Positions 17,212 to 25,514 of a stretch of DNA of 35,269 nucleotides are shown here, in pieces (the first letter of the stretch is position 1; each line of letters starts with the position of its first letter). A model generated the notes under the pieces. The model saw only the letters and a program-made list of their open reading frames with translations. It did not search any database and was not told the origin of the DNA. The position numbers and the translations under genes are program-made. The stretch comes from Comamonadaceae bacterium (GTDB taxonomy: Bacteria; Pseudomonadota; Gammaproteobacteria; Burkholderiales; Burkholderiaceae_C). The stretch lies in the NCBI GenBank assembly GCA_947447615.1, contig CANFJQ010000016.1:1-35269 (forward strand), given 5' to 3'.

Positions 17212-18207
17212 TTACTCAGGCTTGATGTCAGCGGCCTTGACCACTTTGGTCCATTGCACCAACTCTTGCTTGAAAAATGCGTCAAAGGTTTCCGGCTTGC
17301 CGGGCTTCGCACTGTTCATGCCGGAATTAGCCAGGGCCTGACCAAACTCGTCCTGCACCAGCACTTTATTGACTTCGCTAACCAGTTTGTCGATCACGGC
17401 GGGTGGCGTGCCTTTGGGCGCTAGCAAGCCTAGCCACTGGTCCACCTCAAAATCCTTCATCCCGGCTTCGGCCATGGTGGGAACCTGGGGCAGGCCAGGC
17501 ATGCGTTGCGGGCTGGTGACGGCCAGCGCGCGCAGCTTGCCTGCTTTGATTTGCGGCAGCGCTACCGCTGCGTTGGCAAACTGGTAATCGATACGCCCTG
17601 CGATTTGGTCGGTAATCGCCGCCGGGGCACCGGTGTAGGGAATGTGCACCACAAATAAATTGAGGCGGGATTTGAGTAGCTCACCGGTAAGGTGCGCGGG
17701 TGAACCAATTCCAGCAGATGCATAGCTCAGCGTACCCGGTTTGGCACGCGCGGTTTTGATCAAGTCTTGGAGTGAGCTGATATTGCTACTGGGATGCACT
17801 ACCAGCACCAGCGGCCCGTAAGCCACCATGGCCACGCGCTCAAAGTCTTTGACTGCATCAAACGGCATAGGTGAACGCATGGCGGTATTCATGGTCAAGG
17901 CGCTGGTGGTAAACAGCAAGGTGTATCCATCAGCGCTGGCTTTAGCCACTTGGTCAGCGCCGATATTGCCGCCTGCGCCTAGCTTGTTTTCCACCACGAA
18001 AGGCTGCGCCATGCTGGTTTGCATGCGGCTGCTCAGTTGGCGCGCGGCCACATCCACCAGGCCACCGGCGGGCCAAGGCACGACCAGGCGGATGGGTTTA
18101 TTGGGGTAGTTTTGCGCGTGTGCTGGTGAGAAGCTGGTCAGCAGTGCCGCCGTGGCGAAAAGCAGCGCGCGCAGGGTAGTGCGGCGTGGAAACGAATCTG
18201 TGTGCAT
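17212..18207 (-). CDS. Bug/TctC-family tripartite tricarboxylate transporter substrate-binding protein
   Basis: Signal peptide MHTDSFPRRTTLRALLFATAALLTSFSPAHAQ then NYPNKPIRLVVPWPAGGLVDVAARQLSSRM, AKASADGYTLLFTTSALTMN, LSYASAGIGSPAHLTGELLK: canonical Bug fold motifs. ATG 18207 preferred. Confidence 0.94.
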   Translation of the reverse strand: MHTDSFPRRTTLRALLFATAALLTSFSPAHAQNYPNKPIRLVVPWPAGGLVDVAARQLSSRMQTSMAQPFVVENKLGAGGNIGADQVAKASADGYTLLFTTSALTMNTAMRSPMPFDAVKDFERVAMVAYGPLVLVVHPSSNISSLQDLIKTARAKPGTLSYASAGIGSPAHLTGELLKSRLNLFVVHIPYTGAPAAITDQIAGRIDYQFANAAVALPQIKAGKLRALAVTSPQRMPGLPQVPTMAEAGMKDFEVDQWLGLLAPKGTPPAVIDKLVSEVNKVLVQDEFGQALANSGMNSAKPGKPETFDAFFKQELVQWTKVVKAADIKPE

Positions 18208-18241
18208 GGCGTAGTCCTTCAGGTGTAAGTGCAAAAAAGCG

Positions 18242-18979
18242 TTAGAGCGTGAGCTGCATTTCGAATTGGATGAAATCGCCCCGGTACGTAATCTGTCCCA
18301 GGTATAAAACCGTGCCATCGCTGGCCTGGCAAATGCGGCGTACTTCTGCGACTGGGGAGCCCACGGGCACCTGAATCAGGCGCGCGATTTCGACATCGGC
18401 GGTGGAGATGCGCAGGGTTTGGCGCGCTGCGGCGATATGTACTTTGGGCAAGTCCATCATCACCGGCACCACGGTTTCTTGGCGAAAGCGCTTGGGCGCC
18501 TGGCGGAACACGCGCTGGTCGATAAAAATAGAGGCCGCGCAATAGGCCTGGCCATCGCGCGAATGCACGCGGCGCATATAGTGGTAGGCAGGCGCGGCTT
18601 TGCCGTCCTCGGGCGCAAGCGGTGGCTGCACCCCGGCTTCTTCTAGCAGGGTGAGCTCGGGCTTGTCGTTGCGGTAGGCGTCGGCCAGACCGCGTAAAGA
18701 CGTTTCTAGCGTCAGCGAGCGTTCGGTGCGCACTTGCTCTGTGACAAAGGTGCCGCGTCCGCGTTGCGGCAGCAGCAGGCCTTCGCGGGTCAGGATGTCG
18801 ATGGCTTGGCGCACCGTAACGCGGGCCACCTGGAATTCGGCCACCAGTGCTTCTAGCGAAGGCACCTTGGTGCCCGGCCCCCACAGCCCACGCAGCACCC
18901 GCTGGCGCAGCAGGTCGGCCAGCTGGGAATACAGCGGCACCGGGCTGTCCGGGAAGATGGGATGGGCCGAACTCTGCAT
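18242..18979 (-). CDS. GntR family transcriptional regulator with UTRA (HutC-type) effector domain
   Basis: VPLYSQLADLLRQRVLRGLWGPGTKVPSLEALVAEFQVARVTVRQAIDILTREGLLLPQRGRGTFV (GntR wHTH); C-terminal UTRA-like region. Upstream start at 19072 possible; ATG 18979 preferred. Confidence 0.92.
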   Translation of the reverse strand: MQSSAHPIFPDSPVPLYSQLADLLRQRVLRGLWGPGTKVPSLEALVAEFQVARVTVRQAIDILTREGLLLPQRGRGTFVTEQVRTERSLTLETSLRGLADAYRNDKPELTLLEEAGVQPPLAPEDGKAAPAYHYMRRVHSRDGQAYCAASIFIDQRVFRQAPKRFRQETVVPVMMDLPKVHIAAARQTLRISTADVEIARLIQVPVGSPVAEVRRICQASDGTVLYLGQITYRGDFIQFEMQLTL

Positions 18980-19009
18980 TGAAAATCCGATAGTTCTATC
19001 TATAGTAAC
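18979..19009 (+). promoter_or_regulatory. candidate sigma70 promoter plus GntR operator in divergent intergenic region
   Basis: TTGAAA (18979-18984) - 16 nt - TATAGT (19001-19006), with the inverted repeat GATAG-TT-CTATC (18989-19000) between the boxes. Confidence 0.5.
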
Positions 19010-19086
19010 ATAGCCTTGACGGGGGTCTGATTGCGCCGAAAACGCCTTGGCGGCGCCGGGTCGCACCGCCATTGCAAGGCGTATCC

Positions 19087-20628
19087 ATGAAGACTATTTT
19101 TGTATTGTTTGACTCCCTGGTGCGCAACGCCCTGGAGTGCTATGGCGGCAGCGCCGTGGCGACGCCGCAGTTCAAGCGTTTTGCAGAGCGGGCAGTGACG
19201 TTTGACAATCACTATGTCGGCAGCCTGCCTTGCATGCCGGCGCGGCGCGATTTGCATACCGGACGCCTTAATTTTTTGCACCGCAGCTGGGGCGCTTTAG
19301 AGCCTTTTGACCAATCCTTCTCCGAACTGCTGCGCGCCCAAGGCACATACACCCACCTTATTTCAGACCACTACCACTACTGGGAAGACGGTGGCGCCAC
19401 TTACCATAATCGCTACTCATCCTGGGAATTTATACGCGGCCAGGAGTGGGACAAATGGAAGGCGATGGTGCAGCCGCCCCTGGAGCGCTTCAAGCAGATG
19501 TACCACCCCATGCAGCAGCCCGAAGGCCCCAACGATGGCCGCCTGCAAACCATGGTGAATCGCGAGTACATGAAAGATGAGGCCGACTATTGCTGCCCGC
19601 GCACCTTCCAAGCCGGTTTTGATTTTCTGGATACCAACCGCGACGCCGATAACTGGGTGCTGCATCTGGAGTGCTTTGACCCGCATGAGCCTTTTTCTGC
19701 GCCCGCGCGTTTTCGCGAGCGCTACCCTACCGGCTACACCGGCCCGATACTGGACTGGCCGCGCTACAAGCGCCACGAAGAAACTGCCTTGGAGGTGCAG
19801 GAATTGCGCGCCAACTATGCCGCTTTGCTCAGCATGTGCGACGAATACTTTGGCCGCTTGCTGGACTACATGGACCGCCATGCCATGTGGGAAGACACCA
19901 CCCTGATCCTGAGTACCGACCACGGCTTTTTGCTGGCCGAGCATGACTGGTGGGGCAAAAACCGCATGCCGTTTTTTAACGAAATCGCGCATATCCCGCT
20001 CATGATCGCGCACCCAGCTTTTGCCGCACAGGCGGGCCAGCGCCGCCAAGCCTTGACGCAAACTACCGACTTGATGCCCACCTTGCTGGACTTGCACGGT
20101 GTAAAGCCCCCGGCTACGGTGGAAGGCCATTCCCTTTTACCTTTGCTGGAGCAGGATAGGCAAGTGCGCGAAGCAGCGATTTACGGCATGTTTGGTGCTG
20201 CTACCAATATCACCGACGGGCGCTATACCTATTTCCGCTACCCCGAGGACATGACGCGCCAGGACTTGTACGAATACACCCTGATGCCCATGCACCTCAA
20301 GTCCATGTTTGCCGTGTCCGACCTGGCCCAGGCCGAGCTGGCGCGCGGCTTCAATTTCACACAAGGCGTGCCCTTGCTCAAGGTGCCTGCGCGGCGCAAT
20401 GCCAAAGGCCAGCCGGTAGGACATACCGGGCAGGGCAGTGGCTACGAGGATACGACTACAGTCTTGTTCGATTTGGCCTCGGACCCGGCGCAATTGCATC
20501 CGATCCGAGACGCCGCCGTGGAGCGGCGTTTGCTGGCGCAAATTGGCGCCCTCATGGAAAAAAATGACGCGCCGCCTGAAGCGTTTTTGCGACTGGATTT
20601 ACCCCTGTGGGCAGGCACTAGGATTTGA
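19087..20628 (+). CDS. sulfatase family protein (arylsulfatase/phosphonate monoester hydrolase-like)
   Basis: MKTIFVLFDSLVRNALECYGGSAVATPQFKRFAERAVTFDNHYVGSLPCMPARRDLHTGRLNFLHRSWG (C-M-P-A-R formylglycine motif); STDHGFLLAEHDWWGKN. Confidence 0.92.
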   Translation: MKTIFVLFDSLVRNALECYGGSAVATPQFKRFAERAVTFDNHYVGSLPCMPARRDLHTGRLNFLHRSWGALEPFDQSFSELLRAQGTYTHLISDHYHYWEDGGATYHNRYSSWEFIRGQEWDKWKAMVQPPLERFKQMYHPMQQPEGPNDGRLQTMVNREYMKDEADYCCPRTFQAGFDFLDTNRDADNWVLHLECFDPHEPFSAPARFRERYPTGYTGPILDWPRYKRHEETALEVQELRANYAALLSMCDEYFGRLLDYMDRHAMWEDTTLILSTDHGFLLAEHDWWGKNRMPFFNEIAHIPLMIAHPAFAAQAGQRRQALTQTTDLMPTLLDLHGVKPPATVEGHSLLPLLEQDRQVREAAIYGMFGAATNITDGRYTYFRYPEDMTRQDLYEYTLMPMHLKSMFAVSDLAQAELARGFNFTQGVPLLKVPARRNAKGQPVGHTGQGSGYEDTTTVLFDLASDPAQLHPIRDAAVERRLLAQIGALMEKNDAPPEAFLRLDLPLWAGTRI

Positions 20629-20629
20629 T

Positions 20630-21331
20630 ATGCGATTTAAAGCAGTAGTTTTCGATGCCTATGGCACTTTGTTCGACGTGTATTCGGTGCAGCACCTGGC
20701 CGAACAATTGTTTCCCGGCCAGGGCGCGGCCTTGGCGCTGGCCTGGCGCGACAAGCAAATTGAATACACCCGCCTCATTACCCAGTCCGACCCCAACCCA
20801 GCCAAGGGCAGCCGCTTTCACCAATCGTTTTGGGACCTTACCCGCTTGTCGTTGCACTACTGTCTGGACCGGCTCAAACTCGACCGCAGCCTAGGACAGG
20901 ACGAAGCATTGATGGGCCAATACGCCAAGCTCAGCCCTTTTCCCGAAAACCTGGAGGTCTTGCGCCGCATCAAGCACCACGGCCTTACTACGGCGATTTT
21001 GTCTAACGGCAGCCCGCAAATGCTGGAATCCGCCGTGCAGAGCGCGGGCATGGTCGGTTTGCTCGACCATGTCATTTCGGTGGATGGCCTACGCCTTTTT
21101 AAGACTGCCCCCCAGGCCTATGCGCTGGTGCAACAAACTATAGTGCTGCCTCTGGAGCAGATATTGTTTGTCTCCAGCAATGCCTGGGACGCACTGGGCG
21201 CCAACTGGTATGGCATGCGCACGCATTGGGTCAACCGGCAAGGATTGCCCTTTGAAGCCTTGGCGCCCCGGCCCGATTACAGCGGCGCAGATTTGCGCTC
21301 GGTATTAAAGACTTTGGAACTTCAGGAATAA
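20630..21331 (+). CDS. haloacid dehalogenase type II (HAD superfamily)
   Basis: AVVFDAYGTLFDVYSV (HAD motif I), AILSNGSPQML (motif II), ILFVSSNAWDALGANWYGMRTHWVNR: type II haloacid dehalogenase signatures. ATG 1 nt after the sulfatase TGA. Confidence 0.9.
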   Translation: MRFKAVVFDAYGTLFDVYSVQHLAEQLFPGQGAALALAWRDKQIEYTRLITQSDPNPAKGSRFHQSFWDLTRLSLHYCLDRLKLDRSLGQDEALMGQYAKLSPFPENLEVLRRIKHHGLTTAILSNGSPQMLESAVQSAGMVGLLDHVISVDGLRLFKTAPQAYALVQQTIVLPLEQILFVSSNAWDALGANWYGMRTHWVNRQGLPFEALAPRPDYSGADLRSVLKTLELQE

Positions 21332-21336
21332 GCACT

Positions 21337-22128
21337 ATGCTGGTCAAGCAAATTTGGACGGGTAACGACTACCGCAATTTCAATTACCTGGTAGCCTGCC
21401 CAGAAACCGGCGAAGCCCTGGCCATTGATCCGCTCGACAGCCAAAAATGCCTGGACGCGGCCAAAGAAGCAGGTTGGCAAATTACCCAAATTCTCAACAC
21501 GCACGAACACCACGACCACATTGGAGGCAACCAGGCCATTGTGGATAAAACCGGGGCCAAAGTGCTGGCGCACCACAAAGCCAAGGACAGCATCCCCGGC
21601 ATGACACGCGGTTTGTCGGCGGGCGACATCATCAAAGTAGGCAAGACCGTGGAACTGGAGGCGCTGGACACACCAGGCCACACCATGTGCCATATCTGCC
21701 TGCGTTCGCACACCGATCAACCGGCTTTGTTTTCTGGCGACACGATGTTTAACGCGGGCGTGGGCAACTGCCATAACGGCGGCGATCCTGCTACGCTGTA
21801 CCAAACCTTTGCCCAACAACTGCATGGTTTATCCGACAACACCCTGGTGTATCCGGGCCATGACTACATCGAAAACAATTTGCGCTTCACCCTGGATCGC
21901 GAACCGGGCAACGCAGCGGCGCAAGCGCTGCTTGACAAGGTGCAAGGACAAAACCCGCAGCAGGCCTACGTCAGCCAATTGGCCGAGGAACGCGAGGTCA
22001 ATACCTTTTTCCGCTTGGGCAGCGCTGGCGTGGTCGCCCGCTTGCGCGAGGCTTATGCAGAATTGCCGCCGAACCCGGATGCTATGACGGTGTTTTTGAA
22101 ATTGCGCGAATTGCGCAACCGCTGGTAA
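21337..22128 (+). CDS. MBL-fold hydrolase, hydroxyacylglutathione hydrolase-like
   Basis: LNTHEHHDHIGGNQAIV (HxHxDH), DTPGHTMCHICL, FSGDTMFNAGVGNC, VYPGHDYIENNLRF: glyoxalase II-like metal ligands. Confidence 0.88.
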   Translation: MLVKQIWTGNDYRNFNYLVACPETGEALAIDPLDSQKCLDAAKEAGWQITQILNTHEHHDHIGGNQAIVDKTGAKVLAHHKAKDSIPGMTRGLSAGDIIKVGKTVELEALDTPGHTMCHICLRSHTDQPALFSGDTMFNAGVGNCHNGGDPATLYQTFAQQLHGLSDNTLVYPGHDYIENNLRFTLDREPGNAAAQALLDKVQGQNPQQAYVSQLAEEREVNTFFRLGSAGVVARLREAYAELPPNPDAMTVFLKLRELRNRW

Positions 22129-22150
22129 GTACCAGTCTGCCTAGGTCTGT

Positions 22151-23002
22151 CTACGGCTTTTTGTCAAAGTCGCTGGCATCATGTCGCTCAGCCAATTGGT
22201 TGTCGGCATCACCCCAGGTACGGTTGACTTTGCGGCCTCGTTGCACGGCGGGGCGTTTGGCAATGGCGTCTGCCCAGCGGATCACGTGGGTGTATTCCTG
22301 CACTTGCAAAAATTCGCCCGCTTCATAAAGCTGCCCTTTGGCTAGCGCACCATACCAAGGCCAAACCGACATATCGGCGATGCTGTATTCCTCACCGGCC
22401 AGGTAGGGGCGCTCGGCCAAGTGTTTGTCCAGCACGTCCATTTGGCGCTTGACTTCCATAGCAAAGCGGTTGATGGGGTATTCCATTTTGCTCGGCGCAT
22501 ACGCATAAAAATGGCCGAAGCCGCCGCCCAGAAACGGCGTGCTGCCCATTTGCCAGAACAGCCAGGACATGCATTCGGTCTGCAGGATAAAGTCTTTTGG
22601 CATAAACGCATCAAATTTCTGCGCCAGGTACCACAAGATGGCTGCGGATTCGAACACACGCACCGGCTCGGATCCGCTGCGGTCGAGCAGCGCCGGAATT
22701 TTGGAGTTGGGGTTGATGGCCACAAAGTCGCTGCCAAACTGTTGGCCTTCTTGGATGTTGATGAGCCAGGCGTCGTATTCGGCGCCGCTGTGGCCCAGGG
22801 CTAACAGTTCTTCCAGCATCACCGTTACTTTGATGCCATTGGGTGTGCCTAATGAATAGAGTTGCAGCGGGTGCTTGCCGACGGGTAGCGCTTTGTCGTG
22901 CGTGGCCCCGGCGATGGGCCGGTTGATATGGGCGAACTTGCCGCCGCTGGCTTTGTCCCAGGTCCAGACCTTGGGCGGTAGATATTCAGGGTTGTCGCTC
23001 AT
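22151..23002 (-). CDS. yghU: glutathione-dependent disulfide-bond oxidoreductase, YghU-like GST
   Basis: MSDNPEYLPPKVWTWDKASGGKFAHINRPIAGATHDKALPVGKHPLQLYSLGTPNGIKVTVMLEELLALG...INPNSKIPALLDRSG: YghU/Ure2-like signature. Confidence 0.9.
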   Translation of the reverse strand: MSDNPEYLPPKVWTWDKASGGKFAHINRPIAGATHDKALPVGKHPLQLYSLGTPNGIKVTVMLEELLALGHSGAEYDAWLINIQEGQQFGSDFVAINPNSKIPALLDRSGSEPVRVFESAAILWYLAQKFDAFMPKDFILQTECMSWLFWQMGSTPFLGGGFGHFYAYAPSKMEYPINRFAMEVKRQMDVLDKHLAERPYLAGEEYSIADMSVWPWYGALAKGQLYEAGEFLQVQEYTHVIRWADAIAKRPAVQRGRKVNRTWGDADNQLAERHDASDFDKKP

Positions 23003-23800
23003 TTAGCATCCTTTAAACTGCGGCGCACGCTTTTCCACAAACGCCAGGGCCGCGCCTTTGTGGTCCTGGGTTTCAAAAGTGCGGATCATGTTGGGTGCTT
23101 CAGCGTCCAGTACGTCACCCAGCGAACCGCGCAGGGCGGTGTTGAGGTTTTGCTTCATATAGCCCACTGCAACGGTGGGCAGCGCCGCCAGTTCAGCAGC
23201 CCATGATTGGGCCGCCTGAGAAAGTTGCTCCGGGGCGACTAGCCGGTTGACCAAGCCGATTCGCAGGGCTTCTTCGCTTTGCACGACTTGGGCGGTGAAA
23301 TACATCTCGCGCGCTTTGGCTGCGCCCACCAGGTAGTTCAGGAAATAGCTGCCTCCAAAATCGCCCGACAGTCCGATTCTGGAAAACGCTGTCGTGAATT
23401 TGGCATTGCTCGATGCGATGCGCATATCGCAAGCCAGCGCTAGCGACAGACCGGCACCCGCTGCCGGGCCGGGAATCACGGCGAGTGTGGGTTTGGGCAT
23501 TTCATGCAGCCAGCGGGCGGACTCCATGATCAGGCGCAGGCCCTGGGTGCGCTCTTCAAAACTGGCAGTCTCGCCTTGTCCTACGCTTTTGGCAAAGCCT
23601 TTGACATCGCCCCCGGCGCAAAAGGCATCGCCCGCACCGGTTAGCACCACCAGGCGCACGCTGCGGTCGGCGGCCAGGCGGGCCAGGCTGCGTTCCAGTT
23701 CAATCAACATGGGCCGTGTCATGGCGTTGCGCGCCTCGGGCCGGTTCAAGGTCAGGGTGGCGATACCGCCTTCAATGTGTTCCAGAAGTTCTTGGCTCAT
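23003..23800 (-). CDS. enoyl-CoA hydratase/isomerase family protein
   Basis: ATLTLNRPEARNAMTRPM, GAGDAFCAGGDVKGF, KPTLAVIPGPAAGAGLSLALACDMRIASSNAKF: crotonase motifs. Confidence 0.94.
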   Translation of the reverse strand: MSQELLEHIEGGIATLTLNRPEARNAMTRPMLIELERSLARLAADRSVRLVVLTGAGDAFCAGGDVKGFAKSVGQGETASFEERTQGLRLIMESARWLHEMPKPTLAVIPGPAAGAGLSLALACDMRIASSNAKFTTAFSRIGLSGDFGGSYFLNYLVGAAKAREMYFTAQVVQSEEALRIGLVNRLVAPEQLSQAAQSWAAELAALPTVAVGYMKQNLNTALRGSLGDVLDAEAPNMIRTFETQDHKGAALAFVEKRAPQFKGC

Positions 23801-23866
23801 GGGCTTCCTCGCTTGAAATTCAATCTAATGAGGTTTATCTGCGAAAGTGCTTGTAGATCGCGGCGA

Positions 23867-24877
23867 TCAGGCCGCTAGCAAAGCAGCTTTAGCCTCTTGG
23901 TATTCGCGCTTGAAGCGCGCCACCAATTCGCCCGCGGGCATCACTTCGCGGATGGCGCCTATGCCCTGGCCGCAGCCCCAAATGTCTTTCCAGGCTTTGG
24001 CTGCATTGGCGCCTTCGCCGCTGGCAAAGTTCATTTTGCTGGGGTCGCTTTGGGGCAAATGGTCCGGGTCCATACCGGCATTGCGGATACTGCCTTTGAG
24101 GTAATTGCCGTGGATGCCGGTGTAAAAGTTGCTGTAAACAATGTCGTCCGAATTGGACTCGGTAATCATCTGCTTGTACCCATCGACAGCGCGCGCCTCT
24201 TCGGTGGCAATAAAGGCCGAGCCGATATAGGCCAGGTCGGCGCCCATGGCTTGCGCTGCCAAAATTGCGCCACCAGAGGCGATAGAGCCAGACAAGGCCA
24301 CCGGGCCCCCAAACCACTGGCGAATTTCAGCCACCATGGCAAACGGGCTTTTCACGCTGGCGTGGCCGCCGGCACCCGCCGCGACGGGTATCAGGCCGTC
24401 GGCGCCTTTTTCAATGGCTTTGTGGGCAAACACGTTGTTAATCACATCGTGCAACACCACGCCCCCCCAGGCCTGCACCGCGCGGTTGACGTCCTCGCGC
24501 GCGCCCAAACTGGTAATCACGATAGGCACTTTGTATTTCTCGCAGACCTGCATATCGTGGTCGAGCCGGTCATTGCTTTTGTGCACGATTTGGTTGATGG
24601 CATAGGGCGCAGCGGGCGATTCCGGGTGGGCTTTATCATGGGCGGCCAGCGCCTCGTTGATTTCGGCCAGCCATTCGTCCAACTGGGCGGCCGGGCGCGC
24701 GTTGAGGGCTGGCATGGAGCCCACCACCCCGGCTTTGCACTGGGCGATGACCAGTTTAGGGTTGCTGATAATGAACAGCGGGGACGCAATCACGGGAAAG
24801 CGCAGGGATTGGAGTACGGGCGGAAGGTAGCGGGCGGGGGCAGTCATAACGTCGTAGTAATAGGGTTTTCGTTGCAA
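23867..24877 (-). CDS. nitronate monooxygenase (2-nitropropane dioxygenase-like)
   Basis: PVIASPLFIISNPKLVIAQCKAGVVGSMPALNARP, GADGLIPVAAGAGGHASVKSPFAMVAEIRQWFGGPVALSGSIASGGAILAAQAMGADLAYIGSAFIATEEA: FMN-binding NMO/NPD motifs. Confidence 0.93.
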   Translation of the reverse strand: MQRKPYYYDVMTAPARYLPPVLQSLRFPVIASPLFIISNPKLVIAQCKAGVVGSMPALNARPAAQLDEWLAEINEALAAHDKAHPESPAAPYAINQIVHKSNDRLDHDMQVCEKYKVPIVITSLGAREDVNRAVQAWGGVVLHDVINNVFAHKAIEKGADGLIPVAAGAGGHASVKSPFAMVAEIRQWFGGPVALSGSIASGGAILAAQAMGADLAYIGSAFIATEEARAVDGYKQMITESNSDDIVYSNFYTGIHGNYLKGSIRNAGMDPDHLPQSDPSKMNFASGEGANAAKAWKDIWGCGQGIGAIREVMPAGELVARFKREYQEAKAALLAA

Positions 24878-25030
24878 ATATCCCCAATAGCATAAGGCAG
24901 GTGGCTAGGGCGACATCTCGCCTATGCGACAGGCAGCCATCGCACTTTGCTGAAGTTTTACCGCCATTGCGGCTGTTGGGCCCCGTTCCGCGTTAGCCTA
25001 TGGTTCTCTTTTTGGAAAATGGTTTGTTCC

Positions 25031-25504
25031 ATGTGGCTTAAAAATCGGAGTCGGGAGTGGATGTTGGTCGCATTGGCGATGCCCATGTGCGCACACGCCG
25101 CTTTGGGCGAAGCACCCTTCACATCGGGCGCCTCGGCGGCCGTGGATGCCCGGGTCGCAAGCTACCAGGCTACGCAAACGGCGCAAAGCTATCGGATATT
25201 TGCAATCGCGCTGAACAACGGGACGGTAGTCCGCGAGTTCGTGGATACCGCTGGACGCGTCTTCGCCCTGCGCTGGAGCGGCCCAGACCTGCCAGACATG
25301 GGCATGCTGCTGGGGTCTTACCTGCCAGTGTTTAAGGCATCGGTTCAAGCGGCTAAGCAAGCGGGCAAGCGCGGCGGGCCGGTGGTAGTGCAGTCCGGGG
25401 GCTTGACCCTAGTGTCCACGGGTGCGATGGGGGCTTTTCAAGGCTATGCCTACCTAGACGCGTTGTCGCCGCCGGGTGTAGACATGCAGGCGCTCTTGAA
25501 ATAG
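25031..25504 (+). CDS. DUF2844 domain-containing secreted protein
   Basis: Signal peptide MWLKNRSREWMLVALAMPMCAHAALGEAP; YRIFAIALNNGTVVREFVDTAGRVFALRWSGPDLPDMGMLLGSY. Immediately upstream of a DUF3443-type gene, the usual pairing as recalled. Confidence 0.75.
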   Translation: MWLKNRSREWMLVALAMPMCAHAALGEAPFTSGASAAVDARVASYQATQTAQSYRIFAIALNNGTVVREFVDTAGRVFALRWSGPDLPDMGMLLGSYLPVFKASVQAAKQAGKRGGPVVVQSGGLTLVSTGAMGAFQGYAYLDALSPPGVDMQALLK

Positions 25505-25514
25505 TGCAGACCGC

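Noticed and set aside
18989-19009. Match of the GntR-region palindrome to a canonical HutC-subfamily operator (GTNTANAC)
   Set aside because: Checked the sequence; no GTNTANAC occurs, so only a generic palindromic operator is claimed.
23897-24895. 332-aa plus-strand ORF antisense to nitronate monooxygenase
   Set aside because: Same artefact; composition (H, R, G, A, V rich) and no recognisable motif, while the opposite strand encodes a canonical NMO.
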